From NCBI RefSeq assembly GCF_900177515.1, contig NZ_FXAK01000007.1, positions 790,501 to 854,500 of the forward strand: 64,000 bases of DNA, read 5' to 3'. Shown here piece by piece: positions 1-8,571 of this stretch (positions are counted from its first letter, which is position 1; the number at the start of each line of letters is the position of its first letter). The translations under genes and the position numbers were made by a program. Below the pieces are notes generated by a model, which saw nothing but the letters and a program-made list of their open reading frames with translations, made no database searches and was not told where the DNA came from. This DNA is from Azospirillum oryzae (GTDB lineage Bacteria > Pseudomonadota > Alphaproteobacteria > Azospirillales > Azospirillaceae).

Positions 1-948
1 GACGTTGAGGGCGGCGTTCTGGCCGACGGAGACGTCGCCGCTGGTGGCGGTGTAGCTGAAGGACTGGCCTTCCACCGTGATCGAGAAGATGTCGCCTTCC
101 TCGATGGTGCCGCTGACGTTCACCGTCGACACCTGCGGCACGCCCGAGGTCGCCGCCGTCTGCAGTTTGGCTTCGATCGTCTGGGTGTTGTCGAAGTAGG
201 AGATCGTGCGGCTTTCGTCGCCGTCCTTGACGATGAAGTCGCGGGTGCGGCCGTTGGCGCCGCGCACCTCGATCTGGACGTCGGAGAAGCTGCCCAGCGT
301 GCTCGACATCGTGCCCGACAGCTTCAGACCGACGAGGCCGTGCGCGTTCTCCGCGGTGGAGATGTCGGCGGTCTTGCCCTCGACCGAACCGTCACCCTTG
401 ATGCGGATGGCGTAGGTGTCGGCGGAGATCACGTTGGTGACGCGGGCGTTGTCGACGCCGACGATGGTGTTGACGGCGGCACGGGACGCGCTGGTGCTGT
501 CCATGCTCATGCCGTTGCCGTTGATCAGGTTCTTGCCCTGATAGCCGCTGTCGGCGGCCAGCTTGTCGATCTGGTCCTTCAGGGTATTGAACTGCGAGGC
601 CAGCGACTTGCGGGTGGCGATGGAGGCGGCGTCGTTGCCCAGAGCCGCGTAGGCGGCGGTGGTCAGGCCCTTGGCCTGATCGACCAGCGAGTCGATGGAG
701 GTCAGGCCCTTGTCGGCGGCCTGGATCGTGCTGATCGACTGACCCATCGCGTCCTTCAGCGACGTCAGGTCGCCGGCGCGCTGGTTCAGGCCCTTGGCGG
801 CGAAGAAGGAGGTGGGACCATCGAGAGCCGAATTGATCTTGTTACCCGTCGACAGGATGTTCTGCTTCTTGTCGATCTGCGACTGCGTGCTCTGCAGCTG
901 CAGCAGGTTGGTGCGCATCGAGGCGGTCAGGGTCACATTTCCGGCCAT
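1..948 (-). CDS. Flagellin (5' part, runs off the left edge)
   Basis: Structural subunit of a flagellar filament, exported through the flagellar type III apparatus. The visible 316 residues start MAGNVTLTASMRTNLLQLQ and carry the conserved N-terminal helical D0/D1 region (for example ILSTGNKINSALDGPTSFFAA and a later QAKGLTTAAYAALGNDAAS segment), followed by a variable middle domain rich in Thr, Ser and Asp. The C-terminal D1/D0 helices are missing because the gene continues beyond base 1. The ATG is preceded by a strong AGAAGGAG ribosome site about 8 bases upstream. A sigma-54-like element sits about 85 bases before the start. Azospirillum has polar and lateral flagellins. This short-headed type could be the lateral one, but that cannot be settled from a partial sequence. 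Confidence 0.93.
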   Translation of the reverse strand, partial: MAGNVTLTASMRTNLLQLQSTQSQIDKKQNILSTGNKINSALDGPTSFFAAKGLNQRAGDLTSLKDAMGQSISTIQAADKGLTSIDSLVDQAKGLTTAAYAALGNDAASIATRKSLASQFNTLKDQIDKLAADSGYQGKNLINGNGMSMDSTSASRAAVNTIVGVDNARVTNVISADTYAIRIKGDGSVEGKTADISTAENAHGLVGLKLSGTMSSTLGSFSDVQIEVRGANGRTRDFIVKDGDESRTISYFDNTQTIEAKLQTAATSGVPQVSTVNVSGTIEEGDIFSITVEGQSFSYTATSGDVSVGQNAALNV

Positions 949-1029
949 GGTCCTAGTCTCCTTCTGAGGCTGTCCCCGCCCCTGGTCATTTGACCGGCGA
1001 GGCAACGTGCGTTTTCCTGACACCACTCT

Positions 1030-1045
1030 TTCAAGCGCCGTGCCA
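1030..1045 (-). promoter_or_regulatory. Sigma-54-like promoter of flagellin
   Basis: Read on the minus strand the site is TGGCACGGCGCTTGAA. The -24 half TGGCACG is perfect and the spacing is exact. The -12 half is TTGAA instead of TTGCA, so the usually invariant C is replaced by A. The predicted start would be near 1018, leaving a leader of about 70 bases before the flagellin ATG. Sigma-54 control of flagellar genes is known in Azospirillum. Function of this copy is inferred. Confidence 0.5.
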
Positions 1046-1057
1046 ACTCGTGTGGTG

Positions 1058-1069
1058 TGACATAAGTCA
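1058..1069. promoter_or_regulatory. 12-bp palindrome upstream of the flagellin promoter
   Basis: TGACATAAGTCA is an inverted repeat with 4-bp arms (TGAC/GTCA) lying 13 bases upstream of the -24 element. It may bind an activator or repressor. No regulator is identified. Confidence 0.25.
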
Positions 1070-1314
1070 CTGATTTCGCTATGAAATAAAAATAGGTCGG
1101 CAAAAAGGGCAGGGTTGGGCCCAAGGGTTCGGGCCCGGCGTCCGAAAAAGTTTCCCGGAATCTTTTGCCGCTGACGGACGGTTCTGCCGGGATGCCGGGC
1201 GGCAAGAATCTTCCCTCCGCCCCGCAGGCACGGCTATGGTCGGGCTCCAAACCACGTCCCAAACATCGAACGCATGGCCCCGACGCGGGCCAAAGCAGGG
1301 AAGGGAGAAGCATC

Positions 1315-1782
1315 ATGACCGGTCGGATCGACGCACGCCTGGCGGAACTGGGCATCGAGTTGCCGCAGGCCGCCGCCCCGGTGGCCGCCTATGTGCCCTA
1401 TACCCGTTCGGGCAATACCCTCTACATCTCGGGCCAGGTCACGGTCTGGAACGGCGAGCGCAAGTTCGTCGGCAAGGTCGGCCAGGACTTCACGGTCGAA
1501 CAGGGCAAGGAAGCCGCACGCCTGTGCGCGCTGAACATCCTGGCCCAGGCCAAGGCCGCGCTGGGCGGCGACCTCGACCGCGTCACCCGCGTGCTGCGGC
1601 TGGGCGGCTTCGTCAATTCCGGCGCCGACTTCCACGACCACCCGCTGGTCATCAACGGCGCGTCGGAGCTGATGCGCGACGTCTTCGGCGAGGCCGGCCA
1701 GCATGCCCGCGCTGCCGTCGGCGCCCCGTCGCTGCCCGGCAACGTCGCGGTCGAGGTCGACGCGATCCTCGAAGTGGCCTGA
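1315..1782 (+). CDS. RidA/YjgF/L-PSP family protein
   Basis: 155-residue RidA-superfamily protein. Members deaminate reactive enamine/imine intermediates, and the YjgF-like subgroup with this N-terminus (MTGRIDARLAELGIELP) is common in alphaproteobacteria. Visible family signs are the TLYISGQVTVWNG segment, the NILAQAKAALGGDLDRVTRV helix and the C-terminal VGAPSLPGNVAVEVDAI strand. The last segment lacks the exact catalytic Arg-Val-Pro context of canonical RidA, so the chemistry is uncertain. The start at 1315 is set by AAGGGAGAAG directly upstream. An in-frame extension to 1165 has no ribosome site. The gene precedes the acyltransferase gene by 80 bases on the same strand, so co-transcription is possible. 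Confidence 0.85.
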   Translation: MTGRIDARLAELGIELPQAAAPVAAYVPYTRSGNTLYISGQVTVWNGERKFVGKVGQDFTVEQGKEAARLCALNILAQAKAALGGDLDRVTRVLRLGGFVNSGADFHDHPLVINGASELMRDVFGEAGQHARAAVGAPSLPGNVAVEVDAILEVA

Positions 1783-1862
1783 TGCGTTTACGGCGGTGAC
1801 GGCGTCTTGCTGTAATGCGGCATGAAGCCTACCTCCTTGCCAGTGTTCAAGGAGACGCATGC

Positions 1863-3026
1863 ATGCCCGACGGCAACGATGCCATCACCGTCAAGGTTCT
1901 GACCGGGATCGGCGAGGCGGACCAGCAGGACTGGGACGCCTGCGCCGGTCCCGGCAATCCCTTCCTCTCCCACGCCTTTCTTCTGGCGCTGGAGGAGTCG
2001 GGATCGGCGACCGGTAAGTCCGGCTGGCAACCCAGCCATCTTGCCGCCTATGACGGGTCCGGCCGCATGGTCGGCGCGGTGCCCGCCTATCTGAAAAGCC
2101 ATTCCTACGGCGAGTATGTCTTCGATCATGCCTGGGCCAATGCCTATGAGCGGGCGGGCGGCAGCTATTACCCCAAGCTGCAGGTGGCGGTGCCCTTCAC
2201 GCCGGTGCCGGGGCCGCGCCTGCTGGTGGCGCCGGGACCGCGGGCCGACGCCGTCGCCGACGCGCTGATCTCGGCGCTGGAGCAGGTGGCGGAGCGGTAC
2301 GGCGTCTCCTCCGCCCACGTCACCTTCCCGGAGCGTGCGGAGTGGGACCGGCTGGGCGAGGCCGGCTGGCTGAAGCGGCTGGGCGTGCAGTATCACTGGC
2401 ACAACCGCGGTTACGGCAGCTTCGACGAGTTCCTGGCGGCGCTGAACTCCCGCAAGCGCAAGGCGATCCGCAAGGAACGGCGCGAGGTCGCGGAGAGCAG
2501 CGTGCGCCTGCACACCCTGACCGGCGACGAACTGAAGCCGGAGCATTGGGACGCCTTCCACCGCTTCTACCTGGACACCGCCGACCGCAAATGGGGCGGC
2601 GGCTATCTCAACCGCCGCTTCTTCGACCTGCTGGGCCGGACCATGGCCGACCGGGTGGTTCTGGTGATGTGCGAGGACGGTGGGGAGTGGGTGGCCGGCG
2701 CGCTGAACCTGCTGGGCGACGACGCGCTGTACGGCCGCAACTGGGGCTCCGACGGGCGCTATCGCTTCCTGCATTTCGAGGCGTGCTATTACCGCGCGCT
2801 GGACTTCGCCATCGAGCGCGGGCTGGCGCGGGTCGAGGCCGGCGCCCAGGGCGAGCACAAGATCCAGCGCGGCTACCTGCCGGTGCCGACCTACAGCGCC
2901 CATTGGATCGCCGACCCCGGCTTCCGCCGCGCGGTGGAGCGTTACCTTCAGCAGGAACGCCCCGCGGTGGAAGCGGAGATCGAGGCGCTGGACGAGGAAC
3001 TGTCGCCCTACCGGCGGGAGGGCTGA
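1863..3026 (+). CDS. FemAB-like GNAT N-acyltransferase (COG3146)
   Basis: 387-residue protein of the COG3146/PF04339 family, related to FemAB peptidoglycan aminoacyltransferases and GNAT acyltransferases. Typical family features are an N-terminal NPFLSHAFLLALEESG, a YVFDHAWANAYERAG block, a basic NSRKRKAIRKERREV stretch in the middle, then a second acyltransferase fold with WVAGALNLLGDDALYGRNWG and GAQGEHKIQRGY. The acceptor is not known. ATG 1863 follows the ribosome site CAAGGAGACGC. The stop is four bases from the stop of the convergent CoA-transferase gene. Confidence 0.85.
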   Translation: MPDGNDAITVKVLTGIGEADQQDWDACAGPGNPFLSHAFLLALEESGSATGKSGWQPSHLAAYDGSGRMVGAVPAYLKSHSYGEYVFDHAWANAYERAGGSYYPKLQVAVPFTPVPGPRLLVAPGPRADAVADALISALEQVAERYGVSSAHVTFPERAEWDRLGEAGWLKRLGVQYHWHNRGYGSFDEFLAALNSRKRKAIRKERREVAESSVRLHTLTGDELKPEHWDAFHRFYLDTADRKWGGGYLNRRFFDLLGRTMADRVVLVMCEDGGEWVAGALNLLGDDALYGRNWGSDGRYRFLHFEACYYRALDFAIERGLARVEAGAQGEHKIQRGYLPVPTYSAHWIADPGFRRAVERYLQQERPAVEAEIEALDEELSPYRREG

Positions 3027-3029
3027 GGC

Positions 3030-4142
3030 TTACTCCCAGCCGGCCAGCACCGTGGCTGCATCGCTTTCCTGCAAGGGCGCGCGCTCCGGCGGCGGGGCGC
3101 CGTCGACGCGCAGGCCCATCAGCGTTTCGACCAGCGGCTCCGGGCCGGCTGCGACGCGGACCTGTCCACGGGCGGCGACGTGCGGGTGGTCCGGCACCTC
3201 CGTCAGCTCCGGCACCGCCTCGAAACAGCAGTCGACGGGGTCGAGCAGCGCCTTCCACTCCGCCAGTGTCCGGGTGGCGAACAGGGTCTCCAACTCGGCG
3301 GTCAGGTCGGTCTGGGGCAGGGGATCCTCCTGCCGGGCGATCCAGTCGGGCCGGCCGACCGCCTCGCAGAAGCCCTGCCAGAATTTGGCCTCCAGCGCCG
3401 ACAGGGTGACGAAGCGGCCGTCGGCGGTGCGATAGATGCGGTAGCAGGCGGCCCCGCCCGACAGCAGCGCCTCGCCACGCTTCGGCATGGTGCCGCGCGC
3501 CGCCGCGGTCAGGGTCATGCCCTGCCAGCCAAGCACCGATTCCATGATCGACAGGTCGAGGAAGCAGCCCTGTCCCGTCCGCTCGCGCCCCAGCAGCGCG
3601 CCCGCCACCGCCAGCGCCGTCTGTTGGGCCGAGGCGAAATCGGCGACCGGCAGATAGCTGATGACCGGCCGGTCCGGCAGCCCGGAGGCATCCAGCCCGC
3701 CGCCGACCGCCATGTAATTCAGATCGTGCCCGGCCCGCGTGGCATAGGGGCCGTCGTAGCCCCAGCCCGACAGGCTGGCATGGACCAGCTTCGGGTTGAT
3801 CTCCCGCAGCCGCTCCCGCCCCAGCCCCAGCTTGTCCATCACGCCGGGCCGGTAGCTTTCGATCAGCGCGTCGGCTTTCGCCAGCAACCCTTCCAGCGCC
3901 GCGCGCCCGTCGGCCGATTTCAGGTCCAGGCGGATGACGGTCTTGCCGGCGTTCAGCAGCTTGTAGGCGGCGGTGGTGCCGTCGCTGTCCACGGGACCCA
4001 GCCGGCGCAGCGGATCGCCGGCCGGCGCCTCCACCTTCACCACCGTGGCGCCCAAGTCGCCGAGAAGCTGCGCCGCATAGGGGCCGGGCAGATACTGCCC
4101 AAGGTCGATGACGCGCAGTCCGGACAGGAAGGGCAGGGGCAT
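3030..4142 (-). CDS. CaiB/BaiF class III CoA-transferase family protein
   Basis: 370-residue class III CoA-transferase or alpha-methylacyl-CoA racemase relative. Members move CoA between acyl groups or epimerise 2-methylacyl-CoA esters. The N-terminal LRVIDLGQYLPGPYAAQLLGDLGA and VVKVEAPAGDPLR blocks are diagnostic. The segment FLDLSIMESVLGW contains Asp196, aligned with the catalytic Asp of formyl-CoA transferase. FRYRD-type neighbours needed to tell transferase from racemase are not seen, so the substrate is open. It lies 54 bases upstream of nothing co-directional except moaA, which starts at 5237 and ends 4197, so readthrough from moaA is possible. Confidence 0.85.
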   Translation of the reverse strand: MPLPFLSGLRVIDLGQYLPGPYAAQLLGDLGATVVKVEAPAGDPLRRLGPVDSDGTTAAYKLLNAGKTVIRLDLKSADGRAALEGLLAKADALIESYRPGVMDKLGLGRERLREINPKLVHASLSGWGYDGPYATRAGHDLNYMAVGGGLDASGLPDRPVISYLPVADFASAQQTALAVAGALLGRERTGQGCFLDLSIMESVLGWQGMTLTAAARGTMPKRGEALLSGGAACYRIYRTADGRFVTLSALEAKFWQGFCEAVGRPDWIARQEDPLPQTDLTAELETLFATRTLAEWKALLDPVDCCFEAVPELTEVPDHPHVAARGQVRVAAGPEPLVETLMGLRVDGAPPPERAPLQESDAATVLAGWE

Positions 4143-4196
4143 GGCGGTGCTCGCTCTTGGTTGGTTGTCGGGGTGGGGGTCTGACGCCCCCCGATC

Positions 4197-5237
4197 TCAC
4201 CCCCCCGTCACGCTCATATGCCGCCCGACCGCCGGCCCCTGGTGGCGGCGGTCGATGATGAAGTCGTGGCCCTTGGGCTTGCGGGTGATCGCCTCGCGCA
4301 CCGCGTCGATCAGCGGGCCGTCCTCGTCGCTGACGCGCAGGGGCGTGCGCAGGTCGGCGGCGTCCTCCTGGCCCAGGCACATGTAGAGCGTGCCGGTGCA
4401 GGTCAGCCGCACGCGGTTGCAGCTTTCGCAGAAATTGTGGGTCAGCGGCGTGATGAAGCCGACGCGCTGGCCGGTCTCCTCCACCCGGACATAGCGGGCG
4501 GGGCCGCCGGTGCGGTGGTCGCTCTCGGTCAGGGTCCAGCGCTTCTGCAACTCGGCCTTCAGCATGGTCAGCGGCCAATACTGGTCGAGCCGGGCGCCTT
4601 CGCCGATATCGCCCATCGGCATCACTTCGATGAAGGTCAGGTCGAAGCCCTGCTCGCCGCACCACGCCACCATCCGGTGGATTTCGTCGTCGTTGACGCC
4701 CTTCAGCGCCACCGTGTTGATCTTGATCTTCAGCCCGGCGTCCTTGGCCGCCTGGATGCCGCCCAGGATCTTGTCCAGCTTGCCCCAGCGGGTGATGGCC
4801 TGGAACTTGTGCGGGTCGAGCGTGTCCAGGGATACGTTGATCCGCCGCACCCCGGCCTCATAAAGCCCGGCCGCATGTTTGAACAGCATGGTGCCGTTGG
4901 TGGTCAGCGTCAGCTCGTCGAGGTCGCCCGAGTCGATGTGGCGGCCCAGCGAGCGGATCAGCCGCATCACGTCGCGCCGCACCAGCGGCTCGCCGCCGGT
5001 CAGCCGCAACTTGCGCGTGCCCAGCTTCACGAAGGCGCTGCACAGCCGGTCCAGTTCCTCCAGCGTCAGCACCTCCGCCTTCGGCAGGAAGCTCATGTCC
5101 TCCGCCATGCAGTAGACACAGCGAAGGTCGCAGCGGTCGGTGACCGACACGCGCAGATACTCCACCTTGCGGCCGAACGGATCGATCAGCGGGGCGGTGG
5201 CGGCTGACGGCAGGCTATCGGACACGGGGTTGATCAT
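4197..5237 (-). CDS. moaA: GTP 3',8-cyclase MoaA
   Basis: 346-residue radical-SAM enzyme that starts molybdenum cofactor synthesis by converting GTP to 3',8-cyclo-7,8-dihydro-GTP. The N-terminal cluster motif is visible as [12 protein letters not shown] (Cys36, Cys40, Cys43). The C-terminal second cluster is [14 protein letters not shown]. The chain ends in Gly-Gly, the functional C-terminal tail of MoaA. The start at 5237 (MINPVSDS) is preceded by GTGGAGTCC. An upstream in-frame extension to 5327 is not supported. The gene fits the neighbouring FDH locus, which needs molybdopterin. A near-perfect FNR/FixK box lies about 110 bases upstream. Confidence 0.96.
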   Translation of the reverse strand: MINPVSDSLPSAATAPLIDPFGRKVEYLRVSVTDRCDLRCVYCMAEDMSFLPKAEVLTLEELDRLCSAFVKLGTRKLRLTGGEPLVRRDVMRLIRSLGRHIDSGDLDELTLTTNGTMLFKHAAGLYEAGVRRINVSLDTLDPHKFQAITRWGKLDKILGGIQAAKDAGLKIKINTVALKGVNDDEIHRMVAWCGEQGFDLTFIEVMPMGDIGEGARLDQYWPLTMLKAELQKRWTLTESDHRTGGPARYVRVEETGQRVGFITPLTHNFCESCNRVRLTCTGTLYMCLGQEDAADLRTPLRVSDEDGPLIDAVREAITRKPKGHDFIIDRRHQGPAVGRHMSVTGG

Positions 5238-5344
5238 CGCTGGACTCCACGGGCGGCCGCTGGCGGGCCGCCACAGTATATGTTCGCCACACGCACGATG
5301 TGCAACGGTGACGCGACCGTATTCCACATCACGGTATGCCGACT

Positions 5345-5358
5345 TTGACGGCGATCAA
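5345..5358. promoter_or_regulatory. FNR/FixK-type anaerobox upstream of moaA
   Basis: TTGACGGCGATCAA matches the consensus TTGAT-N4-ATCAA at nine of ten positions. It lies in the 133-base gap upstream of moaA and would place a class II start near 5310. Anaerobic control of cofactor synthesis would match use by a respiratory FDH. This is inference from the motif alone. Confidence 0.45.
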
Positions 5359-5370
5359 GGGATCTCGACG

Positions 5371-7425
5371 TCACATCAGCTTTTGCCGCACTGCCGCCAG
5401 TTGTGCTTCCCGTTCGGCCTCCTCGCGTTCGCGCAGGTCGTCGTCGGTGGTGCGCGGCACCGGCGGGCGGCCCAGGGAGAAGGGCTCGTTCCCACGCTCG
5501 AACTGGTCGCGCACGCGGCAGTCCTCGCACATGCGGATGCGGTTGGCGGCCTCCGGCGTCGCGAACATCCAGTGCTTGCCCGCCAGCGTCGTCACGATCT
5601 TCTCGATCGAGGACTTCGTGGCGAAGGGCTTGCCGCAGGACACGCAGCAGAAGGGCTCCTCCTCCTTCACCACCGTCGCACCGCGGGCCTGATCGCGGAA
5701 GTCGATCTCCGGCACCAGTGAGATGACCTTCTCCGGGCAGGTGGTCTTGCACAGGCCGCACTGCACGCAGGCATCCTGGGCGAAGGACAGCATCGGCTTG
5801 TCGGCATTGTCGAGCAGCGCCCCGGTCGGGCAGGCGCCGACGCAGGACAGGCAGAGCGTGCAGCCCGCCACATCCACCGACACCCGGCCGAACGGCGCGC
5901 CCGGCGGCAGCGGCAGGACCTCCACCGGGGTGGGTGCAACCTTGTGCAGGTGGCGCAATGCCAGCATGGTCACCGTGCGCTTCGGCCCCATCGGCAGGAA
6001 CATCCCGGCCTCGACGGTGTCCGCCGGCAGGTTCCAAAGCTCGTCGGCGACCATGTCGGGATCGGCGGCGTCGATCACCGCCACCCGTCCGGAGCCGTAG
6101 CCGAGCCCGCTGAAGGCAGCCTCGGCCAGCCCGATCTGGTTGGCGAGGCCGGCGGTCTCCCCGTCGTTCTCCGAGCCGGTCAGGACGCGGACATGGGTGC
6201 AGCCGTAGGCCAGTGCCAGCGCGAACAGGTCGAAGCCGACCTGCGTCACCTCGTTCAGCGCAAAGGGCAGCACGCGGGCCGGCAGGCCGCGGCCATGCCG
6301 CGCCATCATGCCGACCAGCGCGTCGCCGTGGCGCGGATCGTGGATCAGCAGCGCCGGCGCCTCGCCGCCCGCCTTCCGGTAGGTGCCCAGCAGCGTGCGC
6401 AGCCGCTCATAGACGGTGGCGGCGGGGGGCAGGGCATAGGTCGCGGCCCCGGTCGGGCAGACCGCGGCGCAGGACCCGCAGCCGGCGCAGACATGCGGGT
6501 CGATGGCGACATGATCGCCGTTCGGCGTGATCGCCCCGGTCGGGCAGACGTCCAGGCAGCGGGTGCAGCCGGTCTTGCGGCTGCGCGAATGGGCGCAGAG
6601 ATCGGCCTTGAAGTCGACGAAACGCGGTTTCTCGAACTCGCCGACCAGATCGGCGAGCTCCAGCAGCGCCTTGGCCACCTGGGCCGGGCTGTTGGGGTCG
6701 GGGCGCAGATAGCCGTCGCGACGCTTGTGATCGGGGAACAGCGGCGTGCCGCCGGTCAGGTCGAGGATCAGGTCGCAGCGGGCCGACGCCCCCTGCCGCG
6801 CCGGCTCGAACCCCAGCGCCCCGCGCGAGGAGGGCAGGGCGGGAGCGTAATCGTCCACCACGATCTCGAAGGCGCCGACCCAGCCGCGGGCGGTGCGGAT
6901 GCGGCCGCGGAAAATCGCCGCGTCCATCACCGGCGGCGGCGCGATGTCCTTCGCGCTGGTCAGCAGGACCGTGACGTCCAGGTGCTTGGCCAGTTCGCGC
7001 CCCGCCTCGATGGCGCGCTCGTCATTGCCATAGACCAGGCAGGTGCCCTGCGAGGTCAGGGTCAGGGCGCCGGTCGGCGGGATCGGCAGGGCTGCTTCGG
7101 CCAGCAATGCTGCGATCTTCGGCAGCGCCAGCTCGCCCTCGTCCGACCAGCCGGCACGTTCACGGATGTTGGTGAAGGTCAGGGACGTATCCGGCGCCAC
7201 CTCCGCCGCGATCTCGCTGAACAGTGGCGCTTCCTGCGTGCAGGCGACCAGCAGCGGCTGCCCGCTGGCGACCGCCGCCTCGAACCGGTCGAGCTGCGCC
7301 CGGCACAGCTGGGTATGCACGGTGGGAGCGCTGCCGTCGCCGCATGCCTTGCCCAGCGCCGCCCCGTCCAGCGCGATGCTGTGCGCGCAGTCGCAGACGA
7401 GCACCGTCCGATCGCCGATCTTCAT
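5371..7425 (-). CDS. Large four-cluster 4Fe-4S ferredoxin-like protein of the FDH locus
   Basis: 684-residue cytoplasmic-looking iron-sulfur protein without a signal peptide. Four ferredoxin cluster motifs are visible in two pairs. The central pair is GCTRCLDVCPTGAI and CAGCGSCAAVCPTGA. The distal pair is CTLCLSCVGACPTGA and CVQCGLCKTTCPEKV. A Cys-rich C-terminal zinc-ribbon-like part follows (CCVSCGKPF, later MCEDC), then a charged Arg/Glu helix. Between the cluster pairs is a Rossmann-like block (LALAYGCTHVRVLTGSEN). Similar proteins occur beside DUF3305/DUF3306 and FDH genes in other proteobacteria, so an electron-transfer or FDH-maturation role is likely but unproven. The start at 7425 (MKIGDRTVLVCDC) has AGGAG upstream. 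Confidence 0.8.
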   Translation of the reverse strand: MKIGDRTVLVCDCAHSIALDGAALGKACGDGSAPTVHTQLCRAQLDRFEAAVASGQPLLVACTQEAPLFSEIAAEVAPDTSLTFTNIRERAGWSDEGELALPKIAALLAEAALPIPPTGALTLTSQGTCLVYGNDERAIEAGRELAKHLDVTVLLTSAKDIAPPPVMDAAIFRGRIRTARGWVGAFEIVVDDYAPALPSSRGALGFEPARQGASARCDLILDLTGGTPLFPDHKRRDGYLRPDPNSPAQVAKALLELADLVGEFEKPRFVDFKADLCAHSRSRKTGCTRCLDVCPTGAITPNGDHVAIDPHVCAGCGSCAAVCPTGAATYALPPAATVYERLRTLLGTYRKAGGEAPALLIHDPRHGDALVGMMARHGRGLPARVLPFALNEVTQVGFDLFALALAYGCTHVRVLTGSENDGETAGLANQIGLAEAAFSGLGYGSGRVAVIDAADPDMVADELWNLPADTVEAGMFLPMGPKRTVTMLALRHLHKVAPTPVEVLPLPPGAPFGRVSVDVAGCTLCLSCVGACPTGALLDNADKPMLSFAQDACVQCGLCKTTCPEKVISLVPEIDFRDQARGATVVKEEEPFCCVSCGKPFATKSSIEKIVTTLAGKHWMFATPEAANRIRMCEDCRVRDQFERGNEPFSLGRPPVPRTTDDDLREREEAEREAQLAAVRQKLM

Positions 7426-7553
7426 CGTCCCCAAAACTCCTGTCGCTTGGGGCTGACGCCCCTGGCCTGAGGACACTCATATGGGGGAATGCGGCGCGAT
7501 GGGAACGGGAATCTTATTGGGGCCGGTCCGGATAAACGCTGACTGGACAGTTC

Positions 7554-7583
7554 CTGCGACCCTGCCGGACAGCGGGGTCGCAG
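7554..7583 (-). terminator. Hairpin after tupA
   Basis: A perfect 9-bp stem CTGCGACCC/GGGTCGCAG with a 12-base loop lies 15 bases past the tupA stop. No T-run follows on the minus strand, so it may stabilise the mRNA end rather than terminate. Confidence 0.45.
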
Positions 7584-7597
7584 AAAGCGAGGCGGCT

Positions 7598-8449
7598 TTA
7601 CGCCCCCGGCTCGTTGGCGTTGGGGAAGAACAGCTGTTCGCCGTTGATGGTGTAGTCGGCAATGGCCTTCTGCCCCTCGGCGGAGACGAGCCAATCGACG
7701 AAGGCCTGACCGTCGGCCGCCTTGACGTGGGGGAACTTGGCCGGGTTGACCAGCATAACGCCATACTGGTTGAACAGCCGCTTGTCGCCCTCCACCAGCA
7801 CCGTCAGCGGGCCGCGGTTCTTGAAGTTCAGCCAGGTGCCGCGGTCGGTCAGGGTATAGCCGTTCATCGCGGCGGCGGTGTTCAGCGTCGGGCCCATGCC
7901 CTGGCCGATGGAGCGGTACCAGCCGCCATCCGCCTTCGCCGGATCGAGCTTTGCCGTCTTCCACAGGGCCAGTTCGGCCTTGTTCGTGCCGCTGTCGTCA
8001 CCGCGCGACACGAAGGGGGCCTTGGTCTCGGCGATCTTCGACAGGGCGGCGGCGACGTCCTTGCCGCCCTTGACGCCGGCCGGGTCGCCGGCGGGACCGA
8101 CGATGACGAAATCGTTGTACATCACCGGCTTGCGCAGGGTGGAGAAGCCTTCGGCGACGAACTTCTCCTCCGACGGCTTGTGGTGGACGAACAGCACGTC
8201 GGCGTCGCCGCGCTTGGCGAGGTCGATGGCCTGACCGGTGCCCTTGGCGACGACCCGCACCTCGATCCCCGTCTTGGCGGTGAATTTCGGCAGGATGGAG
8301 CCGAACAGGCCGGAATCCTCGGTCGAAGTGGTGGAGGCCACCGTGATGAAGCGGTCGGCGGCCGACGCCGACGGCGGGACGGCTGCCTGGATCAGGCCGG
8401 TCAGGGCCGCGGCGGCGGCAACCCCCAGCACGAACGAACGGCGCAGCAT
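7598..8449 (-). CDS. tupA: Tungstate/molybdate ABC transporter substrate-binding protein TupA
   Basis: 283-residue periplasmic oxyanion-binding protein. A signal peptide is clear (MLRRSFVLGVAAAAALTG ending at ASAADR). The mature N-terminus has FITVASTTSTEDSGLFG, the TTST-DSG anion-binding motif of the TupA family. SRGDDSGTNKAEL and GTGQAIDLAKRGDADVLFVHH are further family blocks. Members bind tungstate more tightly than molybdate. It follows tupB after 122 bases on the same strand. GGAGTG precedes the ATG. The uptake of W or Mo would serve the pterin cofactor of the adjacent FDH. Confidence 0.93.
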   Translation of the reverse strand: MLRRSFVLGVAAAAALTGLIQAAVPPSASAADRFITVASTTSTEDSGLFGSILPKFTAKTGIEVRVVAKGTGQAIDLAKRGDADVLFVHHKPSEEKFVAEGFSTLRKPVMYNDFVIVGPAGDPAGVKGGKDVAAALSKIAETKAPFVSRGDDSGTNKAELALWKTAKLDPAKADGGWYRSIGQGMGPTLNTAAAMNGYTLTDRGTWLNFKNRGPLTVLVEGDKRLFNQYGVMLVNPAKFPHVKAADGQAFVDWLVSAEGQKAIADYTINGEQLFFPNANEPGA

Positions 8450-8571
8450 CGCGTCACTCCTTCCAAAAGGCGTTGTTGCCTACAAGGCATAGCGTATGCC
8501 GGCAATCCCTGCAAAGCCTTGCCGGGATTCGGTCGATTTTGCCGCATGGCGGAAAAACCGGCCGCGTCGGG

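Larger units (their letters stand above)
949..1314. other. Intergenic region upstream of flagellin and RidA-like gene
   Basis: Divergent control region of 366 bases. It contains the flagellin ribosome site, a sigma-54-like element on the minus strand and a 12-bp palindrome, followed by an A/T-rich stretch around 1078-1100. The plus-strand side ends with the RidA ribosome site AAGGGAGAAG at 1301-1310. No coding region is convincing here. Confidence 0.5.
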
